A stretch of 64,000 bases of DNA from Polyangium sp. 6x1 (GTDB lineage: Bacteria > Myxococcota_A > Polyangia > Polyangiales > Polyangiaceae). Below are positions 8,097-15,998 of this stretch, one piece after another. A program made the translations under genes and the position numbers. Within the stretch, counting starts at the first letter, position 1. Every line of letters starts with the position of its first letter. The notes beneath the pieces are model-generated. The model saw only the letters and a list, made by a program, of their open reading frames with translations. It was not told the DNA's origin and did not search any database. The stretch spans positions 620,001 through 684,000 of the forward strand of contig NZ_JARZHH010000001.1 of the NCBI RefSeq assembly GCF_029946515.1. The letters are read 5' to 3'.

Positions 8097-9218
8097 ATGT
8101 CGCTCTCCCTCCTCACCGAGCCGCCCCGGCCGCCCGCTTTCCGTGTGCCCTGGGACGAGCTGCAGACCTTCGAATGGGTCCGCGCGCTCGAGCCCTGCCC
8201 GCAGGACCCCATTCACCACGCCGAGGGCAACGTCTGGATTCACACGCGCATGGTGCTGGAGACGCTCGTGGCGATGCCCGCGTGGCGCGCGCTCTCCGCG
8301 GACGATCAGGCGGCCGTCTGGCTCGCGTGCCTCCTGCACGACGTGGCGAAACCGTTCACCACGAAAGAAGAGCCGGACGGGCGCATCACGGCGAAGGGGC
8401 ATTCACGCGCCGGCGAGATGCTCGCGCGGCGGCTGCTCTGGGAGCTCGGCGCGCCGTTTTCGCTCCGCGAGATGGTCTCCGGGCTCATCCGCCACCACCA
8501 GATCCCCTTTTACCTGATCGAGCGGGACGACGCGCAGAAGCTCGCCGCAGAGATCTCGCTCGTCTGCCGCGCCGATCTGCTCGCGCTCGTCGCCGAGGCC
8601 GACATCCGCGGCCGCGTCTGCCAGGACATGCAGCGCATCGTCGACAACATCGAGCTCTTCCGCGCGTTCTGCGCCGAGGAGGGTTGTTTCGACAAACCGC
8701 GGTCCTTCCCGTCCGATCACACGCGCGTCGTCTACTTCCGCTCCGAAGGGCGCTCGCCCGACGTGCCTGTTCACGACGACACGAGCGGCGAGATGATCAT
8801 GATGTGCGGCCTGCCGGGCGCGGGGAAAGACACCTGCATCCGCGAGCGATTCCCGGATCTGCCGGTGGTGTCGCTCGACGAGCTGCGCAGCGAGCTCGAC
8901 GTCGAGCCCGACGAGAACCAGGGCGCCGTCGTGCAGGCGGGCAAGGAGCGCGTGCGCGAGCACCTCCGGCGCGGCGAGCGGTTCGTCTACAATGCGACGA
9001 ACCTCAACCGGCAGCGGCGCGGTCCGTTGCTCTCGCTCGCGGCCGATTACGGCGCGCGGGTGCGGATCGTCTACGTCGAGGCGCCGCGGGCCGCGCTCCT
9101 CGCGGGCAACCGCGCACGCGCCGCGCGTGTGCCCGAGGCCGTCATTCGCCGCATGAGCGAGCGATGGGAGGTCCCGAGCCTGCTCGAAGCGCACGCGCTC
9201 GACGTCGTGCTCCGCTGA
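8097..9218 (+). CDS. HD-Pnk: HD phosphohydrolase fused to 5' polynucleotide kinase
   Basis: This 373-residue protein has an N-terminal HD domain (His49 in WIHTRM, His81-Asp82 in LLHDVAKP, then HHQIPFYLIERDDA) and a C-terminal P-loop kinase domain with GLPGAGKDT (238-246), SLDELR with Asp261, and an NRQRRGP lid segment. This is the architecture of HD-Pnk, characterised in Runella as a 2',3'-phosphoesterase plus 5'-OH kinase that heals broken RNA ends for a ligase. The ATG was chosen because the protein family starts near the FRVPWDELQTFEW region; upstream frame is non-conserved. It is divergent from the RNA ligase gene with 79 bp between starts. Confidence 0.85.
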   Translation: MSLSLLTEPPRPPAFRVPWDELQTFEWVRALEPCPQDPIHHAEGNVWIHTRMVLETLVAMPAWRALSADDQAAVWLACLLHDVAKPFTTKEEPDGRITAKGHSRAGEMLARRLLWELGAPFSLREMVSGLIRHHQIPFYLIERDDAQKLAAEISLVCRADLLALVAEADIRGRVCQDMQRIVDNIELFRAFCAEEGCFDKPRSFPSDHTRVVYFRSEGRSPDVPVHDDTSGEMIMMCGLPGAGKDTCIRERFPDLPVVSLDELRSELDVEPDENQGAVVQAGKERVREHLRRGERFVYNATNLNRQRRGPLLSLAADYGARVRIVYVEAPRAALLAGNRARAARVPEAVIRRMSERWEVPSLLEAHALDVVLR

Positions 9219-9228
9219 CGCTCCGGCG

Positions 9229-9402
9229 TCAGCCGTGCCGGAGGAGCTGCAGTTTCAGCGTGGTGAACGCGACGCCGGCGACCACCACGGCGCCGATGAG
9301 CACATCGACGCCGAGGCCCCACAAGCCGAGCGTCGCAGCTCGCTGCCTCGATCGCTCCGCCGACCTCGATGAACCGCCCCTGAAGCCAAGATTTGCGCGC
9401 AC
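9229..9402 (-). CDS. 57-aa single-pass membrane peptide
   Basis: This short frame was found by eye. It starts at GTG with a strong GGGGAGGGA site six bases upstream and encodes 57 residues: a basic N-terminus (SSRSAERSRQR) followed by one hydrophobic helix, TLGLWGLGVDVLIGAVVVAG, and a short polar tail LKLQLLRHG. The strong ribosome site and the charge/hydropathy order support a real inner-membrane peptide with N-in orientation. It sits between the 3' end of the HD-Pnk gene (10 bp from its stop, convergent) and the CPxGW lipoprotein pair, on the same strand as the latter. Function unknown. Confidence 0.55.
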   Translation of the reverse strand: MRANLGFRGGSSRSAERSRQRAATLGLWGLGVDVLIGAVVVAGVAFTTLKLQLLRHG

Positions 9403-9479
9403 GAATCCCTCCCCGGGGTCGATTCATCTCACGACGCGCGCGGCGCTGGCTATCGGGTGTTTCCCTGATTTGCGTGTCG

Positions 9480-10307
9480 TCACTCCTTCTCGCACTGAAG
9501 GAGCACGAGCATCGGCATGTCCACGTCGGACGGCTCCGTCGCCGACGCGAGCTCGTACGTGCCTTTCTTGGCATATCCGTCCCCGCAGCACCCGCCCGCG
9601 AGCCCGATGCCGTGCGAGGGGGTATCGACCGTCGACGAAAACGCATGACCATGGGAGCGGGGCTCGGGGCTCGTGAACGGGTCGCCGCCGAAGGGGCTGT
9701 CCGCGGCGGCGTCCTGCGGCAATCCCACGAGGATCCTGCCCGCCGTACCTTCGGCGGGTTTCCAGCCCGATGGGCATTTCTCTCGATCGAAGAACATGAG
9801 CATACGCGGCGGCAGGGGCGTCGGGCGCGGGACGGGCTCCGCGTCTTTTTTGCAAGCGAGGAGCTGGACGTAGGGGATCTCGTCGGGCGCCGGCTCCGAC
9901 GTCGTGGCGAACGAGACGACCCCGGCCTGCCCCACGCCGGAATTGCCGCCGCCGGGCGCGCCCACGTACGAGACCGCGGGGATCTCGACGCTCGCCGCGA
10001 GCGCATGCGAATGCTTGCGTTCTTCCTGGCTCGCAAGTGGCGAGCCGACGGTCTCTCCGCTCGGCAAGGTTTCACTCGCGGCGACGATCGTGCGCCCCGC
10101 GGCGAGATCGTAGGGCTTCCACCCCTCGGGGCAGGCGAGCTTCTTGAAAAAGGAGACCGCGCCGGTGGGAAGCGCGTCGCCGCGGAGCGATTGCGGATCC
10201 GGGCCCGGGTCCGTGGCGATGGGAACGCCGGAGCCGCTGCCCGACGTATCGAGGCAACCCGCGAGAGAAACGACGAGCAGACTGGCAAGCATAACGCGTG
10301 TTTTCAT
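9480..10307 (-). CDS. CPxGW-repeat lipoprotein (two copies of the domain)
   Basis: This 275-residue lipoprotein (lipobox LAGC) carries two copies of one domain. Each starts with AVSFFKKLACPEGWKPYD or MLMFFDREKCPSGWKPAE, continues through a GR(T/I)(I/L)V(A/G) strand, then a H-S-H / H-G-H segment (RKHSHALAASV; RSHGHAFSSTV), and ends in a conserved PYVQLLAC or PMLVLLQC. The F..(x)CPxGW..-GR-HxH-LLxC order resembles the collar domain of phage tail and microcystin-dependent-type proteins. The ATG overlaps the TGA of the upstream paralogue by 4 bp, so they are translationally coupled. Role unknown; a surface adhesion or ligand-binding function is only inference. Confidence 0.72.
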   Translation of the reverse strand: MKTRVMLASLLVVSLAGCLDTSGSGSGVPIATDPGPDPQSLRGDALPTGAVSFFKKLACPEGWKPYDLAAGRTIVAASETLPSGETVGSPLASQEERKHSHALAASVEIPAVSYVGAPGGGNSGVGQAGVVSFATTSEPAPDEIPYVQLLACKKDAEPVPRPTPLPPRMLMFFDREKCPSGWKPAEGTAGRILVGLPQDAAADSPFGGDPFTSPEPRSHGHAFSSTVDTPSHGIGLAGGCCGDGYAKKGTYELASATEPSDVDMPMLVLLQCEKE

Positions 10308-10756
10308 GGCTTCACGCACCCCGCGATCTGCAGGAAGGGCAGCCCCGAGGAGACCTTCGTGGTGGTGCCCGCGAGGGGATACGTCCCGGCCGCGGCGCCG
10401 TTCTGGTTATTGCCGTTCGCCCCGGCGATGTTTTTCGCGACGAGCGTGACCTCGCCGGCATAGGCGTGCTCGTGCATTCGCTCTTCGCGATCGGTGAACG
10501 GCGTGCCGACCTCGAGGCCCACGTACTCCGGTTGAATCGCGCCGACGACGACGCGCCCTGCGACGTCGTACACGGTCACCCACCCTGGCGGACACGCGCC
10601 CCCGCCGACGAACGCGACCATGCCCGAGGGCGCGCCGTCGTCGGGCGGCGTCTCGCCGGACGCCCGCCGCGCCTTCACGAAACCAAACCCCAGCACGACC
10701 GCTGCGATCACCGTCGCCGCGGCCCATCTCCGTCGAAACGACCTTCGTTGCATCAT
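10304..10756 (-). CDS. CPxGW-domain secreted protein (single copy)
   Basis: This 150-residue protein has an N-terminal membrane anchor or uncleaved signal (residues 12-28) and one copy of the domain seen twice in the next gene: MVAFVGGGACPPGWVTVYD, VAGRVVVG, a HEHAYAGEV segment and the closing LPFLQIAGC. It lies directly upstream of, and coupled to, its two-copy paralogue, which suggests duplication of a domain within one operon. The start has two adjacent ATG codons; the first is used. No lipobox is visible, so this one may be held by its N-terminal helix while the partner is lipid-anchored. Confidence 0.7.
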   Translation of the reverse strand: MMQRRSFRRRWAAATVIAAVVLGFGFVKARRASGETPPDDGAPSGMVAFVGGGACPPGWVTVYDVAGRVVVGAIQPEYVGLEVGTPFTDREERMHEHAYAGEVTLVAKNIAGANGNNQNGAAAGTYPLAGTTTKVSSGLPFLQIAGCVKP

Positions 10757-10795
10757 GCGCCGACCGTGGCAAGGCGCCCGGCGCGCGTCAATCCG

Positions 10796-11479
10796 TCACT
10801 TCTTTGCCGCGAACAGCCCCGCATTCTCGAAGAGCGCCGTGATCTCGGCGCGCATCGGACCGAGCATCGGAGACGCGAGCAGCGGCGCGAGCTTGCAGAT
10901 GAGGTCGAGCGAGCCGTCCACGAGCACGCGGGTCTTCACCTGATCCTCGGAGGCATCGTTCACGAAGTAAAGGAGCAAGCCGAGGTGCAGCGCCCAGAGC
11001 GCCTGCCCGAGGAGCGGCCGCGCGTCCTCGGGGATCGCGTCGTCCTTCCCGATCGCGTCGACGAAAATGCCGATGGCCTTTCGCCGCACGTCCGACGTCT
11101 CCGCGCTGAAGACCGAGGTCGGCTCGTCGGCGCCGAGCGTGCTCCGCAGAATGGCCCGGAGCAGCTTGCGATCGTCCTTCAGCATGTCGATCTTCGCGTG
11201 CATCACGGCGCCGAGCCTCGATCGCAGATCGGGCAGGGTTTCGAGGGCGCCGCGCGACGCCTCCGCGTGCGCATCCTGCTGCCGCGCGTAATACGCGAGC
11301 ACGATGGCTTCCTTCGAGGGAAACCAGTAATACGCCGCGCCGAGCGAGAGGCCGGCGGCGGCGGCGATGTCGCGCATCGTCGTCCCGTCGAACCCTTTCT
11401 CACGGAAGAGCTGGAGCGCGATCGAGAGGATGTGCTCGCGGCTCGCCTCGCCGCTCGGGCGACGCTTTCGGGTGGTCAT
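10796..11479 (-). CDS. TetR-family transcriptional regulator
   Basis: This 227-residue protein has a classical TetR helix-turn-helix at residues 12-60 (SREHILSIALQLF, then DIAAAAGLSLGAAYYWFPSK). The C-terminal ligand domain is helical and not assignable to a subfamily. GGAGG precedes the ATG, which overlaps the stop of the DCC gene by 4 bp. It is the last gene of a three-gene operon (membrane protein, DCC protein, TetR). The operon promoter lies between two copies of the palindrome TGAACATGTTCA, the obvious candidate operator for autorepression by this protein. Confidence 0.9.
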   Translation of the reverse strand: MTTRKRRPSGEASREHILSIALQLFREKGFDGTTMRDIAAAAGLSLGAAYYWFPSKEAIVLAYYARQQDAHAEASRGALETLPDLRSRLGAVMHAKIDMLKDDRKLLRAILRSTLGADEPTSVFSAETSDVRRKAIGIFVDAIGKDDAIPEDARPLLGQALWALHLGLLLYFVNDASEDQVKTRVLVDGSLDLICKLAPLLASPMLGPMRAEITALFENAGLFAAKK

Positions 11480-11883
11480 CGGTAATGGCCTCCGGCGTAC
11501 CGTACCCGGCAGCTCCCGCCGGGGCAATCGTCCGGCGCGACCCACGCGGCGATTGTGCGGCGCTTGCTGGAGAGCGCGTGAAAGAACCGCTCCGCGAGCG
11601 GAGCGAACGTCGGGCCGGAGAAGCGGTACGACCAGGGCCGCCATTCCACGAGCGCCCACAGGCAGAGCAGAAATGCGGCCGCGCCCGCCCAGACATCGCC
11701 CTCGTCGCTCACCACGACGAGCTCCTCGCCGAGCCACGGCACCCCGGCATAACGACGTTTTGCCTCGTCGCTGCCGCAGGCGAGGAGCTCGAGCTCGACG
11801 TACGCCTCCTGCGTGAGGAGCCAGTCGCGGCAGCGCACGCAGAGCACGCAAGTTTCGTCGAAAAGGACCGTGAGCCGCTTCAT
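11476..11883 (-). CDS. DCC (DUF393) thiol-disulfide-like protein
   Basis: This 135-residue protein begins with VLFDETCVLCVRCRDW, the DxxCxxC motif of the DUF393/DCC family (Asp9, Cys12, Cys15, with an additional Cys18). DCC proteins have a predicted thioredoxin-like fold and are assumed to act on thiols or disulfides, mostly without experiments. A hydrophobic stretch AGAAAFLLCLWALVEW lies mid-protein. The ATG has GGAGGAGG upstream. It sits between the small membrane protein and the TetR gene and overlaps the latter, so it is under the same palindrome-flanked promoter. Confidence 0.83.
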   Translation of the reverse strand: MKRLTVLFDETCVLCVRCRDWLLTQEAYVELELLACGSDEAKRRYAGVPWLGEELVVVSDEGDVWAGAAAFLLCLWALVEWRPWSYRFSGPTFAPLAERFFHALSSKRRTIAAWVAPDDCPGGSCRVRYAGGHYR

Positions 11884-11921
11884 GGGACAAACCTCCTCCT
11901 CGCCTTTCATGGGCGGTGAAT

Positions 11922-12347
11922 TCACTCGGCGCCCGCGCGCACCATCTTGAGCTGGGGGACGACCGGCGGCGGCAGCACGGCCATCTGGGCGCGGCGGCGC
12001 ATGCGGTGGAAGAGGTAGACGTTGAAGAAATGGATCACGCCGAGCGACAGGAGCAAGAGCCCGAGCTTGGCGGCGAGGATCTCGATGGCCTCGATCATGT
12101 CCGTCGCGCGGTCCGCCTTCATGATGAGGCACGCATAGCCGAAATTGAGCAGGTAGAAGCCGACGACGAGCAGCCGATTCACCGCCTCGGCCATTCCGGC
12201 GTTGTCCTTGAAGACGTCCGCGAGGAACACCGCCCCGCTGCGGAACAAGGTCCGCGCGAGCCCCACCGTGAGCCCCACGCTGGTCAGCGCATACGCCGCA
12301 TACACGGGAACCAGATACGAAGTCGCATTCATCATCGCGTCCTGCAT
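11922..12347 (-). CDS. Multi-pass inner-membrane protein, TetR-operon leader gene
   Basis: This 141-residue protein has about four hydrophobic segments (YLVPVYAAYALTSVGLTVG; NRLLVVGFYLLNFGYACLI; ILAAKLGLLLLSLGVIHFF and one weaker) and ends in a basic and Pro-rich tail. No catalytic motif is seen and I do not recognise the family. The ATG at 12347 was chosen because GGGAGGATCG lies just upstream; the open frame reaches further up through the operator region. It is the first gene of the operon that also encodes the DCC protein and TetR regulator, which suggests inducible expression in response to a small molecule. Confidence 0.75.
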   Translation of the reverse strand: MQDAMMNATSYLVPVYAAYALTSVGLTVGLARTLFRSGAVFLADVFKDNAGMAEAVNRLLVVGFYLLNFGYACLIMKADRATDMIEAIEILAAKLGLLLLSLGVIHFFNVYLFHRMRRRAQMAVLPPPVVPQLKMVRAGAE

Positions 12348-12398
12348 GGCGATCCTCCCTACGTATCGGCCCGCCAGAGCCCTCCAGCGCGACCGAAC

Positions 12399-12463
12399 TT
12401 GAACATGTTCAGATGATGGATGCAGACACATCGTCGGTCAAGATCAAATCTGAACATGTTCAA
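12399..12463 (-). promoter_or_regulatory. TetR-operon promoter between two identical palindromic operators
   Basis: Two copies of the perfect 12-bp palindrome TGAACATGTTCA lie at 12400-12411 and 12451-12462. With flanks they form 16-bp arms (12399-12414 and 12448-12463) that are inverted copies of each other. Between them, on the minus strand, TTGACC (12436-12441) and CATCAT (12413-12418) are spaced by 17 bp and fit a sigma-70-type promoter. One operator therefore covers the -10/start region and the other lies just upstream of -35. The likely binder is the TetR protein encoded last in the operon; autorepression is inferred. Confidence 0.72.
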
Positions 12464-12565
12464 ACAACATCGTAACACATCGAAACCATGAGGTTTCGCG
12501 TGGAGACCCCGATGGACGATGTGGGGAGTTGTGCGAGAGAAGCGCCGAACGGGAGGGGCGGTGGC

Positions 12566-13069
12566 TCAACGGGCGCGGGCGGACTGGATGACGACGGGGG
12601 CGAGCGGCGCGTCTTTCGAGAACGGGCCTTGCGCGCCCGTCTTTTGCGCGACGATGCGGTCGATGACGTCCATGCCGGAGGTCACCTCGCCAAACACGGT
12701 ATACCCCCAGCCAGCGCTGGTCTTTGCCGTATGGTCGAGGAACGCGTTGTCCGCGACGTTCACGAAGAACTGCGCCGTCGCCGAGTGCGGCTCGCTCGTG
12801 CGCGCCATGGCGACGGTGCCGCGTGTGTTCTTCCGGCCGTTGTCGGCCTCGTTCGTGACGGGCGCGAGCGTGGGCTTCTTCTCGTACGTCGCGTCGTATC
12901 CCCCGCCCTGCGCCATGAAGCCCGGAATGACGCGGTGGAAGATGGTCCCGTCGTAGTGGCCTCCTTCGACATAACGAAGGAAATTGGCGACGGTCTGCGG
13001 CGCGGCCTGGGCGTCGAGGGTGATCTCGAAGGAGCCGTGGTTCGTCTCGAAGTGGATGACGTTGGACAT
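12566..13069 (-). CDS. Peptidyl-prolyl cis-trans isomerase, cyclophilin type
   Basis: This 167-residue protein is a single-domain cyclophilin, with FHRVIPGFMAQGGGYD supplying the catalytic Arg and the Gln pocket, SATAQFFVNVADNAFLD, and GWGYTVFGEVTSGMDV. It has no signal peptide, so it acts in the cytoplasm and speeds proline isomerisation during folding. Length and motif order match the bacterial PpiB group. It stands alone between the TetR operon promoter and the diheme-propeller pair, all on the minus strand. Confidence 0.94.
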   Translation of the reverse strand: MSNVIHFETNHGSFEITLDAQAAPQTVANFLRYVEGGHYDGTIFHRVIPGFMAQGGGYDATYEKKPTLAPVTNEADNGRKNTRGTVAMARTSEPHSATAQFFVNVADNAFLDHTAKTSAGWGYTVFGEVTSGMDVIDRIVAQKTGAQGPFSKDAPLAPVVIQSARAR

Positions 13070-13108
13070 GACGCGGACCCTATCACGGCCCGCGCAGCGG
13101 CCGAAAGC

Positions 13109-13990
13109 CTACAAAGGCAAGATGTTCACGGCGCGTGTGGCCAGGACGATCGTGGGCTCGTCCTCGCCCGCGGCGAAGCTCGTCTCGATGCGCAGCTCGA
13201 CGTCGGCGACCGGCAGCGGCCGCGGGACGACGCGGTTCCACGAGCGGATGCTCCCCTCCTCGATACGCGCGCGCAAGCTGCCAGAGGTGCCGGGGCCGAG
13301 CGGGAGCTCGAGGTGCTCCATCAAATACGTCCAGTATCGAAATCCGCCGGTGGCGCTGGAGCTCATGGCCGTGGGGATGACGACGTGGAGGGTTTCGCTC
13401 TGCGCAGGCGAGCAGCTCGCGCAATGGGTGCGATAGGCATACGCGAGGCCCCCCGCGAGCGGTTGGACGGCGGTCTGATATCGCCGGAGCGCGAGGCCTT
13501 TGCAGGTTTTTCCGTCGAGCCACACCTCCACGACCGTGTATCGCGGGCCCTCCGGGCGCGACACTTCGAGCAAATATGTATCGACGCCCCGCGGCTCGCC
13601 CGTGTCGGGCCCGCACGCCATGGCGATCGGGGACGCGTCGTCGGACTGGAGATAGCGGAGCCACTGGTTCGCTTGGTGGTTGTCCGGGTGATAGAGGTTC
13701 CGGATCCGCACGACCGCGGCATTGCCTTTCTCGTTGGTCAAGTGCGGCCGGGGCAAACCACTCCAGTCGACCGCGGGACGCGAGCGCTCGACGTCGGGCA
13801 ACGGGCTCGGTTCGCCGCTCGTGTCGTAATGTTCGTCCGCCCAGGCGACGTCAGGCTCGGCTTCGATACGCGGGATGTCGGCGAGGCGGATGTCGTGGAA
13901 TCGAGGAGGTTCCTCGGCCTGCGCCGGGGTCGCAGCCATGCCGAGCGAAAACGCGAGGGCGAGCGCCGAAAAAACGGGAATGCGTTTCAT
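13109..13990 (-). CDS. Secreted protein coupled to the diheme propeller lipoprotein
   Basis: This 293-residue protein has a Sec signal peptide ending near TPAQA-EE (about residue 25). The mature part contains NAAVVRIRNLYHPDNHQANQW, three Cys residues in YRTHCASCSPAQ and KTCKG, and a C-terminal beta-rich half. CASCS resembles but is not a haem motif (no His). I do not recognise the family. GGAGGAACTGTG precedes the ATG, which overlaps the stop of the upstream diheme protein gene by one base (TGATG), so the two are made together and probably act together in the periplasm or on the surface. Confidence 0.72.
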   Translation of the reverse strand: MKRIPVFSALALAFSLGMAATPAQAEEPPRFHDIRLADIPRIEAEPDVAWADEHYDTSGEPSPLPDVERSRPAVDWSGLPRPHLTNEKGNAAVVRIRNLYHPDNHQANQWLRYLQSDDASPIAMACGPDTGEPRGVDTYLLEVSRPEGPRYTVVEVWLDGKTCKGLALRRYQTAVQPLAGGLAYAYRTHCASCSPAQSETLHVVIPTAMSSSATGGFRYWTYLMEHLELPLGPGTSGSLRARIEEGSIRSWNRVVPRPLPVADVELRIETSFAAGEDEPTIVLATRAVNILPL

Positions 13991-15954
13991 CACAGTTCCT
14001 CCAGGTAGGCCTCGAGCGCGGAAAGCTCCTCGTTCGAGAGGGAGCCGGTGTGGCCCATGGTGCCGTCCACGCCGCGCAGGAGGTCGCCGAGCGTGGCATA
14101 ACGACCGTCGTGAAAATAGGGCGCCGTTCCGCCGACGAACTGGAGAGAGGGCGTATCGAACGGAATGCGGAACGGCGAGCGCGCGACGTCGTACGCCGAT
14201 CGGTCGGTGCCGCCCCCCGGATGGCACGCCGCGCAGCCCTGCTGCGGATCGTCGAAGAGCTCGCGCCCGCGTGCGACGAGCGCGCGCCGGGCCTCGTCGG
14301 GCTCGGCGCGCACGGGCGCGGGCATGACCTTCAAATAAGCAAGGAGCGCGTCGAGATCCGCGGAGTCGGCGCCGCTGAAGACACCGCGCCCCGCGAGGCG
14401 CTTCATCGTACGGCCGACGTGGTGCCGGAGCGTGGTCGTCTCGCCCCGCCAGCCGAACGGCGCGCCTTCGTTCATGCGGCCCGCGAGCATGATCGTCTGG
14501 TGCCGCCCCTCGGGGGTCTGCCAGGTGATGCCGTCCTCGCGCCCGTCGATATGGCAACTCGCGCAGGCACGGCCGTCGCCCGAGATGCGCGGATCGTTTG
14601 TCGCGTGAAACAGGAGCCGTCCGCGCGCTTCGAATGCGCTGAGGTTTGGAGGAAGCTCTTTCGAGACGACGATTTCCGCGGCGGGCGTCGTCGAGGCGCC
14701 CTCGCGCAGGTCGAGCACGCTCACGGCGGCGGCGAACTGGGACCAGACGACGGCGCGCTCGCGCCCCGGCTCGGCCGCGACGCCCATGGGTCCGGCCGGG
14801 ACACGGAATCGGCGACGCTCGAACCGCATGGGGTCGCGCGCGCGTGCATCGAGCTCGAGGACGGCGTCGACGCCGAGGCAACCGAGGAGGAGGCGATCGC
14901 CGGCGAGCGCCGCCGCGCGCGGCAGGGTGCAGGCTTTTTCAGGGCCGCCGACGTCGTCGAGGCCACCGACGACCGAGAGGTGACGACCGAGCAGGGATTC
15001 GGTCGTGGTATCGACGACGGCGACGAGCGGCGCGGCGGCGAGGAAACGAGAGCCATAGGTCTCGGTGGAGATGCTGCCCGCGTCCTGGTCGACGCTCACC
15101 AGCGGAGCGAGCAATCGCGTCACGCGCTCGGGGTTCGTCCCGACGAGCGCGGCCAGGACGAACCCCTGGCCGGTGCGGCGGGAAGAAGAGATCTCCCCGT
15201 TGTGGCGACGGAGATCGACGGACCTCCGGGTGTGGAGCGGATCTTCGAGGTCGACGACCGAAATCTCATCGCCGACGGCGTGGGAGACGAAGGCGCGGCG
15301 GCCCGAGGGCTCGACGAGGACGGCGCGGGGCTCGCGCGGCAGGGGCACGGCGTAGCGGGGTTCGAGCGTGTCACCGGCGAATGCGGTGAGCGCGTGGCCC
15401 CAGCCGCTCGTCACGAAGAGGGTGGATTCGTTTGGCGAGACGAACAAGCCTACGGGCTCGCTCGGCGTCCGGGCTTCGCAGAGGGGCGCGAGCTTCCGTT
15501 CGGGCGCGGAGGCGGGCTCGAGGACGGCGACACGATTGGAATCGCGGAGCGCGACGACGACCCTGCCATCCACGAGGACGACGAGCTGCGAAGGCGCGCC
15601 GGCGAGGGGCGTCGTCGCGAGGAGGGCCCGGCCGTCGATGTCGATCGTGTGAATGGCGTGGCGATCGGCGTCGGCGACGTAGGCGATCGTTCGATCGGCG
15701 TGCCGGGCCAGGGCAAGGGTGCTGCTTTGACGAACGATCGATTCGGGCCGAGCGGTGGCCTCGGAATGGCGCCGCGCGCAGGCGTTCGACGTCACCCGCG
15801 GTGCGTCGTTCCGCGCGGGAGACGCGAGCGAAGCCCCGGGGGCTTGCACGTCTCGTGGAGGCCTCGGCGCCGCGGCGCGCGGTGCGCTCGTGCAAGCGCC
15901 GGCGAGCGCAACCACGAGGGGGGCGGACCATGCGAGGCGGGAGCGGAGCGACAT
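13990..15954 (-). CDS. Beta-propeller lipoprotein with C-terminal diheme cytochrome c domain
   Basis: This 654-residue lipoprotein (lipobox LAGAC near residue 21) has an N-terminal YVTN/WD-like propeller (repeats such as AYVADADRHAIHTIDID, LFVTSGWGHALTAF, AFVSHAVGDEISVVDLE) and a C-terminal di-haem domain with CASCH (464-468) and CAACH (574-578). The last part, DTPSLQFVGGTAPYFHDGRY, resembles the end of MauG/cytochrome c peroxidase proteins. A role in oxidising a substrate held by the propeller, outside the cytoplasm, is the natural reading. Overlaps the next gene by one base. Confidence 0.86.
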   Translation of the reverse strand: MSLRSRLAWSAPLVVALAGACTSAPRAAAPRPPRDVQAPGASLASPARNDAPRVTSNACARRHSEATARPESIVRQSSTLALARHADRTIAYVADADRHAIHTIDIDGRALLATTPLAGAPSQLVVLVDGRVVVALRDSNRVAVLEPASAPERKLAPLCEARTPSEPVGLFVSPNESTLFVTSGWGHALTAFAGDTLEPRYAVPLPREPRAVLVEPSGRRAFVSHAVGDEISVVDLEDPLHTRRSVDLRRHNGEISSSRRTGQGFVLAALVGTNPERVTRLLAPLVSVDQDAGSISTETYGSRFLAAAPLVAVVDTTTESLLGRHLSVVGGLDDVGGPEKACTLPRAAALAGDRLLLGCLGVDAVLELDARARDPMRFERRRFRVPAGPMGVAAEPGRERAVVWSQFAAAVSVLDLREGASTTPAAEIVVSKELPPNLSAFEARGRLLFHATNDPRISGDGRACASCHIDGREDGITWQTPEGRHQTIMLAGRMNEGAPFGWRGETTTLRHHVGRTMKRLAGRGVFSGADSADLDALLAYLKVMPAPVRAEPDEARRALVARGRELFDDPQQGCAACHPGGGTDRSAYDVARSPFRIPFDTPSLQFVGGTAPYFHDGRYATLGDLLRGVDGTMGHTGSLSNEELSALEAYLEEL

Positions 15955-15998
15955 GGCGGAGGCCCTGTACGCCCGCTCCCGCCCCCCATATTCCTGAC

